From Bog-473 sp963737745 (lineage in GTDB: Bacteria > Actinomycetota > Acidimicrobiia > Acidimicrobiales > RAAP-2): a stretch of DNA of 64,000 nucleotides. Made by a program: the position numbers and the translations under genes. Location of the stretch: assembly GCA_963737745.1 (NCBI GenBank), contig CAVTTR010000011.1, forward strand, positions 62,001 to 126,000, read 5' to 3'. Positions 52,803-61,688 of this stretch are shown piece by piece (within the stretch, counting starts at the first letter, position 1; each line of letters starts with the position of its first letter). The notes under the pieces were generated by a model. That model saw only the letters and a list, made by a program, of their open reading frames with translations. It was not told where the DNA came from and searched no databases.

Positions 52803-53134
52803 GGGCGACCGCCAGTGACCTACATACGTGCACGACAGTGTCAGTTGACGCGCTCTTTGCACGCGTCCCACGACGTTGAGCGGCCATTCCGACAATAACC
52901 TCCCGCCACGAGCGAACCCATTTTTGATCCGCTCCGTTTCGGGATCCTTCCCTGACGATCCGCCTGATCGATAGGGTAAAAAGTCCCAATTTATTGCGAA
53001 AAAGCGAATAATTGCGCGCAAGGGGGGGTGTCCACAGGTGGACGAAATGACGCCGAAACAGCGAGGATATGAGTTAGCAATCTGTGGGCCGAAATGGACG
53101 CCGTTGCATCTGGCGTTGTAGACCACGCGAAATT
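52803..53134. promoter_or_regulatory. A+T-richer control region upstream of the glycosyltransferase
   Basis: 332 bp without a supportable gene and distinctly A+T-richer than its surroundings near 52975-53015. It holds a perfect 10-bp palindrome TTGCGCGCAA at 53012-53021 and a nearby TTGCGAAAAAGCGAA. It probably contains the promoter of the exopolysaccharide genes. Confidence 0.4.
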
Positions 53135-53221
53135 TGGTGCCCGGAGCGAGACTTGAACTCGCACGTCCTTTCGAACAACGGCTTTTGAGGCCGCCGCGTC
53201 TGCCGATTCCGCCATCCGGGC
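53135..53221 (-). tRNA. tRNA-Leu (CAA)
   Basis: 87 nt including an encoded CCA (53137-53135). The acceptor stem GCCCGGA pairs with TCCGGGC. The anticodon arm GCGGC-CTCAAAA-GCCGT gives anticodon CAA (53187-53185), reading UUG. A long variable arm as in class II tRNAs is present, followed by GTTCAAGTC in the T loop. Confidence 0.95.
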
Positions 53222-53274
53222 TGGAGAGACGATCCTAACGGGTCGGGTCGCGCTGTCCCGTTAGCGTGAGGCCC

Positions 53275-54419
53275 GTGAAGTTGGTAGGCGTGGAGCTCGT
53301 ACGGGTGGCCATCCCCTTCCGGGTCGTCATCGGCACCGCCGCCGGGGTGCATCGCACGCGGGATCTGTTGTTCGTGCGGGTGGTCGCCGACGAGGGCGAG
53401 GGCTGGGGGGAATGTGTCGCCCTGAGCGAGGGGACCGCCGTGGACCCGAGCGTCGACGTGGTGCAGGCGGCCGCGGCCGGCCGAGGCGTACAGCGCCTCC
53501 TTGACGCCTGTACCGCCCGGGGTGGCCATCTGCCCATGGAAACCGAGGTGGCACAGCTCTTCGGGAGCTCGCCGGCCGACCGCTTGTTGGCCGCCGTCTT
53601 CGAGATGGCGGTGGCCGACGCCGAGCTGCGTCGGGCAGGACGCTCCCTGGGCGAGGCCCTCGGCATCGGTCCCGGTTACGAGACGCTGCCGGTGGGTGCG
53701 GCGGTGGGGATCCCGCCCGACTATGACCTTGGGTTCCTGCGGGCCCAGGTGGACGAGGCGGTGGCGGCGGGATGGCCCGGGTCAGGATCAAGGTGCAACC
53801 GGGCTGGGACGTCGAGCCGGTGGCGGCCGTGCGGGCGGATCATCCCGACCTCGTCCTCCAGGTCGACGCCAACGGGTCCTATCAAATGGGCGACGCCGAG
53901 CAGGTGGAGAGGCTGGCCCAGTTCGGCGTCCTCTGTCTTGAGCAGCCCCTGCCGCCGGCCGACTTGGTGGCCCAGGCCGAGTTCGCTCGGCGCACGTCGG
54001 TGCCGATCTGCCTCGACGAGTCTCTCTCGTCCCCACGGCGGGTGCTCGATGCGTTGCGCAACCAGGCCTGCCGTGTGGCTTGCCTCAAACCGGGGCGTCT
54101 TGGCGGGTTGCGGGCCGCCCGCTTGGCACATGCTGCGTGTGCGGAGGCCGGAGTGGCCGTCTTCGTCGGCGGCTTCTTCGAAGCCGGGCTGGGTCGCGCC
54201 TCCAACCTGGGCCTGGCCGCACGGTTGGCCCAAGATGCGGCCGGTCTCGTGGGTGATCTGAGCGATCCCGCCACCTATCTGGCACAGGATCCGTGTGGGT
54301 ATCCAGAGGTGCGTGGCGGCTGGGTTCGGGTGCCCGAGGACCCCGGGGTCGGGCCTCGTCCACGGGCCGAGCTCCTGGCCAAGCTGGGGGCGGTCCGCCA
54401 TTGGTTCCCGGCCGCATAG
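53275..54419 (+). CDS. menC: o-Succinylbenzoate synthase (one frameshift)
   Basis: Dehydrates SHCHC to OSB in menaquinone synthesis; enolase superfamily. About 380 residues. RVAIPFRVVIGTAAGVHRTR at the N terminus. After a break near 53773 (one G missing from a G-run) the barrel continues: RVRIKVQPGWD (catalytic Lys), VLQVDANGSY, CLEQPL, ICLDESLSS and ACLKPGRLGGL. The DEx metal ligands are in place. N-acylamino acid racemase activity is also possible in this family. menF and menG elsewhere in the window support MenC. GTG 53275 has TAGCGT seven bases upstream. Confidence 0.9.
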
Positions 54420-54473
54420 CAGGGTGGGGATGGCTCCGGACCCGTGGCGTGGGCGACGTAGACTCAGGGGTCC

Positions 54474-54767
54474 ATGCATCGCGCCCTGCTCGAGCGACGG
54501 ATCCGAGATGTGCACTCCAGGTTGGTGCGCGCCCGGGAGGACCTGGCGGTTCTCGACGAGCAGCTGGTCGTCGTGCGAGAGTCGGCGGATGAGGCGCGCG
54601 TGCGCTCGTTGGTCGCGGAGACGCCGTTGGCGGCGCACGAGCACAGCGAGGCGGCCCGCCACGCCGATGCCCTCTCCAAGGCGCGCGACGCATTGGCGAA
54701 CACGGTGATCGACCTCGAACATCGCCAGGACGAGCTCCTGGCCAACGTGGTCATCCCCCGATCGTGA
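54474..54767 (+). CDS. Small coiled-coil protein of unknown function
   Basis: 97 residues, almost entirely helical with heptad spacing (RRIRDVHSRLVRAREDLAVL, DEQLVVVRESADEAR, LSKARDALANTVIDLEHRQD). No domain is recognised. Its GTGA overlap with the following response regulator indicates co-expression, so it may be an accessory of that regulator. TAGACT lies nine bases before the ATG. Confidence 0.65.
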   Translation: MHRALLERRIRDVHSRLVRAREDLAVLDEQLVVVRESADEARVRSLVAETPLAAHEHSEAARHADALSKARDALANTVIDLEHRQDELLANVVIPRS

Positions 54768-55382
54768 GCGCCCGCGCCGACGAGAGTCCCAGCTTGGCCC
54801 GGGTGGTGATCGCCGAGGACGAGGCCATCATCAGGCTCGACCTCAAGGAGATTCTCTCCTCGGCCGGTTACGAAGTGGTCGGAGAGACCGGTCGGGGCGA
54901 CGAGGCGGTACAGCTGGTGGCCGAGCACGAGCCGGACCTGGTCATCCTCGACATCAAGATGCCCGGCCTCGACGGCATCCAGGCCGCTCGGGAGATCACG
55001 GCCCTGCATCAGGTGGCGATCATGTTGCTCACGGCCTTCAGCCAGCGCGATCTCATCGAAGAGGCGCGCGATGCGGGCGTCGCGGCGTACCTCGTCAAGC
55101 CGTTCCAGGCCCGGGAGCTGCTTACCGGCCGTGGCCGATGTCCTGGCCCGGGCCCGTCAGGAATGGGCCATCGCGGCCGAAGAGTCAAAGGAGCCCTCGG
55201 CTGCGGCAGAGGACAAGATCGCCACGCGCCGCGTCGTCGACCAGGCAAAGACGGTACTGATGGATGGTAACGACATGTCCGAGAATGAAGCATTCACTTT
55301 TATCCAACAGACGGCCATGCAGAACCGGGCTCGCATGCGCGATGTGGCTCAGCAGATCGTCGACGGCACGCTGAAGCCCTAA
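54764..55382 (+). CDS. pdtaR: ANTAR response regulator, PdtaR-like (one frameshift)
   Basis: About 205 residues. Receiver domain: VVIAEDEAIIRLDLKEIL, phospho-acceptor Asp ~63 in VILDIKMPGLDG, LTAFSQRDL and LVKPFQARELL. One extra base near 55119 interrupts it; the corrected sequence continues PAVADVLARARQEWA. The C-terminal ANTAR domain (RRVVDQAKTVLMDGNDMSEN then AFTFIQQTAMQNRARMRDVA) binds paired RNA hairpins and antiterminates. The PdtaS kinase is not in the window. polA starts immediately after its stop. Confidence 0.92.
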
Positions 55383-58223
55383 GTGCCGCCGACCAAGCAG
55401 GCACAAGCGTCACCGCCGCTGAATGCACAAGGTGATCGCGTCGGCGCCACCTTCTTGCTGGATGGAATGTCGTTGGCCTTCCGCGCCTATTTCGCCCTTC
55501 CTGCCACCCTGAGCACCACCACGGGCGTGGTCACCAACGCCGTGCACGGCTTCGTGTCCATGGTGCAATTCATCATTCGAGAGCATCAGCCCGGTTCGCT
55601 GGCTGTCGCCTTCGATCTGCCCGGGGAGACCTTCCGCGACGAGATGATCGCCGACTACAAAGCGGGACGGTCCGAGGCGCCCCGCGACCTCCCGCCGCAG
55701 TTCGAGATGATCCGCGAGGTCATGCACGCGTTGGCCATCCCCGTCGTTGAGGCACCGGGCTTCGAGGCGGATGACGTCCTCGCCACATTGGCTACCGAGG
55801 CGCGCGACCGCGGCTGCGACGTCGTGATCGTCACCGGTGATCGCGACAGTTTCCAACTCATCGAAGACCCCCACATTCGCGTCTTGTACAACCGGCGCGG
55901 GGTCAGTGACTACTCGCTCTACGACGAGGCGGGCATCTTGGAGCGCTGTGGCGTGCCGCCGTCGAAGTACGTGATGCTGGCCGCGCTGCGCGGGGATCCC
56001 TCGGACAACCTGCCGGGCATTCCGGGTGTGGGCGAGAAGACGGCGGCCAAGCTGCTCAACGCCTACGGCGACCTCGATGGGGTTTTCGATCACCTGGCCG
56101 AGCAGACGCCAAAGCTGCGAGAGAACCTGGCCAACAACGAGGCTCTGGCCCGCTCCAATGCCACGGTGATCCCCTTGGTCCGCGACGTGCCGTTGACGGT
56201 GCACGTCGACCAGCTCCAGTTGGGCGGGTGGGACCTCAAGACCGCCGAGGCGGCGTTCGCCAAGTACGAGCTCCGGACGCACTGGCAGCGGGTCGAGGAG
56301 CTGTTGGCGGCGGGAGCGCTCGGCGAGGCGGCTGCAAGGAAGCGCGGCGCCGGCCGCAGCAGGCACCGTGCTGACCAAGGACGCCAAGGCCAGTCTGGCC
56401 ACCTTGCGCCGGGGCACGCCGGGCTCCCCGGACAGTTCGGAGAGCCCGGTGAGCCGGGTGAGGTGCGGGCCGATCTCGTCGACTTCGGCGAGGTGCGCGT
56501 CCCAACCATGGAGGACGCGGCCACCGAGGATCTGGCCGCCCTGGCGGGCGGGAGCCGCAGCCTGGTGGCCCGTTGGGTCGGGGCGCCGGGCCGTAGTCCT
56601 TTGAAAGCGGTGGCGCTCGTGGCGACCGAGGGTGGGGGTGACGTCGGCGCGGTCATGTTGCCGGCCGATCTGCTGACGTCGAAGGCCGTGGCCGAGACGC
56701 TCATCGAGGCCATGACCGGACCCATCGTGGGCCATCAGGTCAAAGAGGTCATGCGGTCGCTCCTCCCACTGGGTATCGACTGCACCGGCTTGACCATGGA
56801 CACGGGCGTCGCCGCCTACCTGCTCGATGCGTCGACGGGGGAGTACGAGCTCTCGGATCTGCGAGGGGACGACGGTCAGCTACAGCTCAGCATGGGTGAC
56901 CCCGATCCGGAACTGCTCGACGAGGCCGAGACGATGGTGGCCGAGGGGCGTGACGTGGCCGAGCTGGCTGCGGGCTTCCGCCAGCAGATCGACGCGCTCG
57001 ACATGGCCCGTCTTCACGATGGCATCGAGACGCCGTTGGTGCGCGTGCTGGCGAAAATGGAGGTGGCCGGCATCGGGATCGACCGGGTCGAGCTCACCAA
57101 AATAACCGAAGAGCTGAAGACGTCGGCCGCTGCGCTGCAGGCCACGGTGCAGGAACTGGCCGGGCACGAATTCAACGTGAACTCGACGCAGCAATTGCGC
57201 ACCGTGCTCTACGAGGAGATCGGCCTCAAGCCCGGGAAGAAGACCAAGACCGGCTATTCCACCGACGCCCAGACGCTCGAGAGCCTGCGCGGCGAGCACC
57301 CCATCATCGATGCCCTGCTGTCGTATCGAGAAGTGGAAAAGCTGCGCTCGACCTACGGCGAGAACCTGCTGGCCGAGGTGGCACCCGATGGCCGCATCCA
57401 CGCCTCGTTCCGCCAGACGGTGGCCCGCACCGGCCGCATCTCTTCGGACCGTCCCAACCTGCACAACATCCCGGTCCGCAGCGAGTTGGGAAAGCAGTTC
57501 CGGCGCGCCTTCGTGCCGGCCGAGGGCAGCACGTTCTTGGTGGCCGACTACGACCAGGTCGAGTTGCGGGTCATCGCCCACCTCTCCGGCGACGCCGGTC
57601 TCATCGAGGCGATGACCTCGGGCTCCGATGTCCATCGCGTGGTGGCATCGGGGGTCTATCGCGTCCCCCTCGAGGAGGTCACGCACACCCAGCGCGAGTT
57701 CTCCAAGATGGTCTCCTACGGACTGGCGTACGGCATGGAGGCGTACGGGCTGAGCCAGCGTCTGGGCGTGCCGGTCGAAGAGGCGGCCGCCATTATGGAG
57801 AGCTATTTCGGCGCCTTCCCGAGCGTGAAGCAGTACATGGACGCGACCGTGGCCGAGGCGCGGCTGCGGGGAGGGACCTGCACCGAGTTCGGTCGCTTGC
57901 GCCCCCTGCCCGACCTGGCTTCGTCGAACTACCGGGTGCGGCTGGCGGCCGAACGACAAGCGATGAACGCCGGGATACAGGGCCTGGCGGCCGACATCTT
58001 CAAACTGGCGCTGGTGCGTCTCGATCGCTTCCTCGAGGAGGCCGAGTTGGCGAGCCGCCTGGTGCTCCAGGTCCACGACGAGGTCATCGTGGAGGTGGCG
58101 GCCGGGGAGGAAACCGAGGTCAGCCGCCTCACCGAGGAAGCCCTGACCGGGGCGGCCAACCTGAGGGTCCCCCTCACCATTTCCCTGGCCCTCGGCTCGA
58201 GCTGGGCCGCGGCGAAGGGCTGA
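55383..58223 (+). CDS. polA: DNA polymerase I
   Basis: Repair and Okazaki-fragment polymerase. 946 residues in one open frame from GTG. The N-terminal 5' nuclease shows FLLDGMSLAFRAYFALP, VTGDRDSFQLI and GIPGVGEKTAAKLL. The middle exonuclease-like domain (VALVATEGGGDVGAVMLPAD) lacks the acidic residues of an active 3'-5' proofreader, as in other actinobacteria. Polymerase motifs are VADYDQVELRVIAHLSGD (A), REFSKMVSYGLAYGMEAYG (B) and LQVHDEVIVEV (C). A linker at 56320-56480 is Gly/Pro-rich; an alternative frame there is equally plausible, so two compensating base errors cannot be excluded. Confidence 0.95.
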   Translation: MPPTKQAQASPPLNAQGDRVGATFLLDGMSLAFRAYFALPATLSTTTGVVTNAVHGFVSMVQFIIREHQPGSLAVAFDLPGETFRDEMIADYKAGRSEAPRDLPPQFEMIREVMHALAIPVVEAPGFEADDVLATLATEARDRGCDVVIVTGDRDSFQLIEDPHIRVLYNRRGVSDYSLYDEAGILERCGVPPSKYVMLAALRGDPSDNLPGIPGVGEKTAAKLLNAYGDLDGVFDHLAEQTPKLRENLANNEALARSNATVIPLVRDVPLTVHVDQLQLGGWDLKTAEAAFAKYELRTHWQRVEELLAAGALGEAAARKRGAGRSRHRADQGRQGQSGHLAPGHAGLPGQFGEPGEPGEVRADLVDFGEVRVPTMEDAATEDLAALAGGSRSLVARWVGAPGRSPLKAVALVATEGGGDVGAVMLPADLLTSKAVAETLIEAMTGPIVGHQVKEVMRSLLPLGIDCTGLTMDTGVAAYLLDASTGEYELSDLRGDDGQLQLSMGDPDPELLDEAETMVAEGRDVAELAAGFRQQIDALDMARLHDGIETPLVRVLAKMEVAGIGIDRVELTKITEELKTSAAALQATVQELAGHEFNVNSTQQLRTVLYEEIGLKPGKKTKTGYSTDAQTLESLRGEHPIIDALLSYREVEKLRSTYGENLLAEVAPDGRIHASFRQTVARTGRISSDRPNLHNIPVRSELGKQFRRAFVPAEGSTFLVADYDQVELRVIAHLSGDAGLIEAMTSGSDVHRVVASGVYRVPLEEVTHTQREFSKMVSYGLAYGMEAYGLSQRLGVPVEEAAAIMESYFGAFPSVKQYMDATVAEARLRGGTCTEFGRLRPLPDLASSNYRVRLAAERQAMNAGIQGLAADIFKLALVRLDRFLEEAELASRLVLQVHDEVIVEVAAGEETEVSRLTEEALTGAANLRVPLTISLALGSSWAAAKG

Positions 58224-58245
58224 CGCTCGGGCCCATTCGGGCTGG

Positions 58246-58251
58246 TAACCT
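58246..58251 (+). promoter_or_regulatory. Putative rpsA promoter -10 element
   Basis: TAACCT lies 84 bp before the rpsA ATG, in the 111-bp gap after polA. Unlike most genes here, rpsA would have a leader of about 77 nt. The leader contains short GC hairpins. Confidence 0.35.
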
Positions 58252-58334
58252 TGATCGCCCAGCTGGCACCGGCAGCCGGGCTCCCATTGGACTCACACCG
58301 ACCCCGGCGCGGTCACCTGATTGCGAGCTTTTTG

Positions 58335-59735
58335 ATGTCCGACGTACGCACCGCTCTTCTCTCCCAGGATTTTGGGACATTCGACGCCGAAGGGAACTAC
58401 ACCCCCCGCGTCATCACCGACGACAACCTCGGCGACGTCGATCTCGAACAGGCGATGGGCGACTCCATCATCGAGTTCGAAGATGGCGACGTGATCGAAG
58501 GAACGGTCGTAAAGATCGACCGTGATGAGGTTCTGCTCGACATCGGCTTCAAGTCCGAGGGTGTCATCCCGGCCCGTGAGCTCTCCATCCGCAACGACGT
58601 CCACCCCGAAGAGATCGTGTCGCTGGGCGATCACATCGAAGCACTGGTGCTGCAAAAGGAAGACAAAGAGGGACGGCTCGTCCTCTCCAAGAAGCGGGCG
58701 CAGTACGAGCGGGCCTGGACGACCATCGAGAAGAAGAAGAACGACGGCGAGATGGTGTCCGGTCCGGTCATCGAGGTCGTCAAGGGCGGCCTGATCGTCG
58801 ACATCGGGTTGCGCGGCTTCCTGCCGGCCTCGCTGGTCGAGCTGCGCCGGGTGCGCGAGCTGCAGCCCTACGTGGGCAAGGTCATCGAGGCCAAGATCAT
58901 CGAGCTCGACCGCAACCGCAACAACGTGGTCCTGTCGCGCCGGGCCTGGCTGGAAGAGGCCCAGAAGGAGCAGCGCGGCGACTTCTTGGCCAACCTCAAG
59001 CCGGGGGAACGGCGCAAGGGCACGGTCTCCTCGGTGGTCAACTTCGGTGCCTTCGTGGACCTCGGTGGCATGGACGGACTGGTGCACGTCTCCGAGCTCA
59101 GCTGGAAGCACGTCGACCACCCGTCGTCGGTCGTCCAGGTCGGGGACGAGATCGAGGTCGAGGTGCTGGACGTGGACCTCGACAAGGAACGTATCTCGCT
59201 GTCGCTCAAGTCGACCCAGTCCGATCCGTGGCAGGAGTTCGCCGACAGCCACGCCGTCGGACAACTCGTCTACGGCCGCATCACCAAGCTGGTGCCGTTC
59301 GGCGCTTTCGTACAGGTGGGCGACGGCATCGAGGGCCTGGTCCACATTTCCGAGATGGCGGTCCACCACGTGGATCTCCCGGAGCAAGTGGTGACGCCCG
59401 GCGAAGAACTGTGGGTCAAGATCATCGACATCGACCTCCAGCGTCGCCGGATCTCGCTCTCCATCAAGCAGGCGGCCGAGGGTGGCGAGGTCTCCGAGGA
59501 GTACCGCGAGGCCTTCGGTGAGCACGCCTACGACGAAGAGGGCAACTACATCGGCTTCGACTACGCCGAAGGGGAGTTCATGCCCGAGACCGAGGCGCAG
59601 GCGGCATGGGCCGACTTCGCCGAAGAGCTCGGTACCCCGGTGGTCGTGCCCGAGTCGTTGGGTGCCGCCGCCGGCGTGGCGCCGGCTCCCGAGGCCGCGC
59701 CCGAGGCGTCAGCGGAGGCCGCTCCCGAGGGGTAA
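58335..59735 (+). CDS. rpsA: 30S ribosomal protein S1
   Basis: 466 residues. Four S1 RNA-binding domains in order: GDVIEGTVVKIDRDEVLLDI, GEMVSGPVIEVVKGGLIVDI, GERRKGTVSSVVNFGAFVDL and GQLVYGRITKLVPFGAFVQV. It ends with an Ala/Glu/Pro-rich tail. Four domains, rather than the six of E. coli, is typical for actinobacteria. The 3' end overlaps the oppF 3' end by 27 bp. Confidence 0.97.
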   Translation: MSDVRTALLSQDFGTFDAEGNYTPRVITDDNLGDVDLEQAMGDSIIEFEDGDVIEGTVVKIDRDEVLLDIGFKSEGVIPARELSIRNDVHPEEIVSLGDHIEALVLQKEDKEGRLVLSKKRAQYERAWTTIEKKKNDGEMVSGPVIEVVKGGLIVDIGLRGFLPASLVELRRVRELQPYVGKVIEAKIIELDRNRNNVVLSRRAWLEEAQKEQRGDFLANLKPGERRKGTVSSVVNFGAFVDLGGMDGLVHVSELSWKHVDHPSSVVQVGDEIEVEVLDVDLDKERISLSLKSTQSDPWQEFADSHAVGQLVYGRITKLVPFGAFVQVGDGIEGLVHISEMAVHHVDLPEQVVTPGEELWVKIIDIDLQRRRISLSIKQAAEGGEVSEEYREAFGEHAYDEEGNYIGFDYAEGEFMPETEAQAAWADFAEELGTPVVVPESLGAAAGVAPAPEAAPEASAEAAPEG

Positions 59736-60692
59736 CGGGAAGTGGCAGGCCACCTGGTGGCCGGGGGTAATCTCACGCAGCTCGGGTACCTCCTGGGCGC
59801 AGCGCGCCTCGGCCCGCGGGCAGCGTGTGCGGAAGCGGCATCCCGACGGAGGATTGATGGGGCTCGGTGGCTCGCCCCCCAGAATCACCGGCGTTCGGGT
59901 GAGGTCGGGGTTGGGCTCGACGGCCGATGAGAGCAGCGCTTCGGTGTAGTGGTGGGCCGGTGAGGCGTAGAGCGCGTCGGAGGGCGCCACTTCGCACAAG
60001 CGACCGAGATACATGACGGCGACCCGATCGCTCACGTTCTTGACCACGGCCAGGTCGTGAGCGATGAACAAGACGGTCAGATCGTGTTGCGCCTTGAGGT
60101 CCTCGAGCAGGTTGAGGATCTGAGCCTGGACCGAGACGTCGAGGGCCGAGACGATCTCGTCGCACACCAGGAGCTTGGGCTCGAGCACGAGGGCGCGGGC
60201 AATGCTGATCCTCTGGCACTGTCCGCCCGAGAACTCCCTCGGGTAGCGGTTCCCCGCCACAGAAGGATCGATGCCGACCGAGTCGAGCATGGCGTCGACC
60301 TTTTCCCGGCGCTCCTCCTTGGTGCCGATCTTCCAGATGTCCAGCGGCTCGGCCACGATGTCGGCCACACGGCGGCGGGGGTTGAGCGACGAGATCGGGT
60401 CCTGAAAGATCATCTGCATCCGCGTGCGCATGAGGCGAAGGTCGGTCCGCTGCAGGGCCGTGAGGTCCGTGCCTTCGAACGTGATGGTGCCCGATGTGGG
60501 ATTCTCCACGTGCACGATGGCCCGGCCGGTCGTCGACTTGCCGCATCCCGACTCGCCCACCAGGCCGAGCGTCTCGCCCTCGGCCAGCGTGAAGCTGACC
60601 CCGGCCACGGCCTGGAGCCTGCTGCCACCCCGGGTGAACGTGACGAAGAGATCCTCCACGCTGAGCAGCGGACGTTGGCCGATGGCGGTCAC
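59709..60692 (-). CDS. oppF: Oligopeptide/dipeptide ABC transporter ATPase (OppF/DppF)
   Basis: 327 residues. Walker A GLVGESGCGKSTTGRAI, Q-loop MIFQDPISSLNPRR, signature REFSGGQCQRISIARAL, Walker B LLVCDEIVSALDVS, H-loop LFIAHDLAVV. The C-terminal oligo/dipeptide region GCRFRTRCPRAEARC has the Cys cluster typical of this subfamily. GTG 60692 overlaps the oppD stop (GTGA). Confidence 0.93.
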   Translation of the reverse strand: MTAIGQRPLLSVEDLFVTFTRGGSRLQAVAGVSFTLAEGETLGLVGESGCGKSTTGRAIVHVENPTSGTITFEGTDLTALQRTDLRLMRTRMQMIFQDPISSLNPRRRVADIVAEPLDIWKIGTKEERREKVDAMLDSVGIDPSVAGNRYPREFSGGQCQRISIARALVLEPKLLVCDEIVSALDVSVQAQILNLLEDLKAQHDLTVLFIAHDLAVVKNVSDRVAVMYLGRLCEVAPSDALYASPAHHYTEALLSSAVEPNPDLTRTPVILGGEPPSPINPPSGCRFRTRCPRAEARCAQEVPELREITPGHQVACHFPLPLGSGLR

Positions 60693-61688
60693 AGGGGGAA
60701 CCAGCAGGCGTAGCTGTGACCCGGCACGGCACCTTCGAGCAGCGGCGGCTTTTCGTGATGGCACTTGGTGCGGGCGTAGGGACAGCGCGGTGCGAAGGGG
60801 CAGCCGGCGGGAGGCGAGATGAGATCGGGTGGACGTCCTTCGATCGCCTGCAGCCGGGTGTGGCTCGGATTGCCGATGCGCGGAATGGAGCGGAGCAGCG
60901 CCTCGGTGTAGGGCATGGACATGTGCGAGAAGAGGACCTTCGTCGGGGCCCGTTCGACCACGTTGCCGGCGTACATCACGATGATCTCGTCCGTGCGGGT
61001 CGCCACCACGCCGAGATCGTGGGTGATCAGCACCATGCCCATCTCACGTTCGCGCTGCAACGTGCTGAGGAGGTCGAGGATCTGCGCCTGCACGGTGACG
61101 TCGAGCCCCGTCGTCGGTTCGTCCGCCATGAGGAGGCGGGGGGCGCAGGCCAGGGCGATGGCGATGATCACCCGCTGGCGCATGCCGCCCGAGAGTTGGC
61201 TCGGATAATTGTCGAACCGCTCGACCGGCGACGGGATGCCCACCTGCATGAGGAGGGAGAGCGCGGTCTCCTTCGCCTCGGCCCGATCGAGCTTGAGATG
61301 GACCTTGAGGGACTCGGTGATCTGGTGGCCGATGCGCTGAACCGGGTTGAGGGACGTCATTGGATCTTGGAAGACCATGGCGATCTCGGTGCCCCAGAGG
61401 TGCCGGAGATCGTGGTCCGGGGCGTTGAGAATCTCCTGGCCCCGGTAGCGCACCGACCCGGTCTGCGTGGCGCTGCGGCGGGGGAGCAGCCCCATGATGG
61501 CCCGGGAAAGGACCGTCTTGCCCGACCCGGATTCGCCCACGATACCCAGCGTCTTGCCACGCTCGAGGGTGAGCGAGACCCCCTGGACGGCACGGAGCTC
61601 GCCCTGCGGCGTGGCGAACGAGACCTTCAGGTCCTCGACTTCGAGGAGGGGGGTCCCCGGGCGTCCCCGGCGTCCCCGGCGTGTTCAT
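60689..61688 (-). CDS. oppD: Oligopeptide/dipeptide ABC transporter ATPase (OppD/DppD), frameshifted near start
   Basis: About 333 residues. LLEVEDLKVSFATPQGELRA then Walker A GIVGESGSGKTVLSRAIMG, Q-loop MVFQDPMTSLNPVQ, signature PSQLSGGMRQRVIIAIAL, Walker B LLMADEPTTGLDVT, and GCPFAPRCPYARTKC. The ATG at 61688 overlaps the oppC stop (ATGA), but its frame leaves the ATPase frame at a six-base C-run (G-run on plus strand, ~61649-61654). One extra base there explains it. The start region also repeats ACGCCGGGG (TPGTPGTPG). Confidence 0.9.

Noticed and set aside
43524..53126. Genomic island or prophage integrated at tRNA-Leu
   Set aside because: The tRNA is at the edge of the exopolysaccharide genes, but no integrase, no repeat of the tRNA 3' end and no change in coding style are seen.
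53127..53275. Extended N terminus of the glycosyltransferase reaching to 53126
   Set aside because: The extra 108 residues are Cys/Arg-rich without membrane or domain character and overlap the A+T-rich control region. GTG 52802 fits better.
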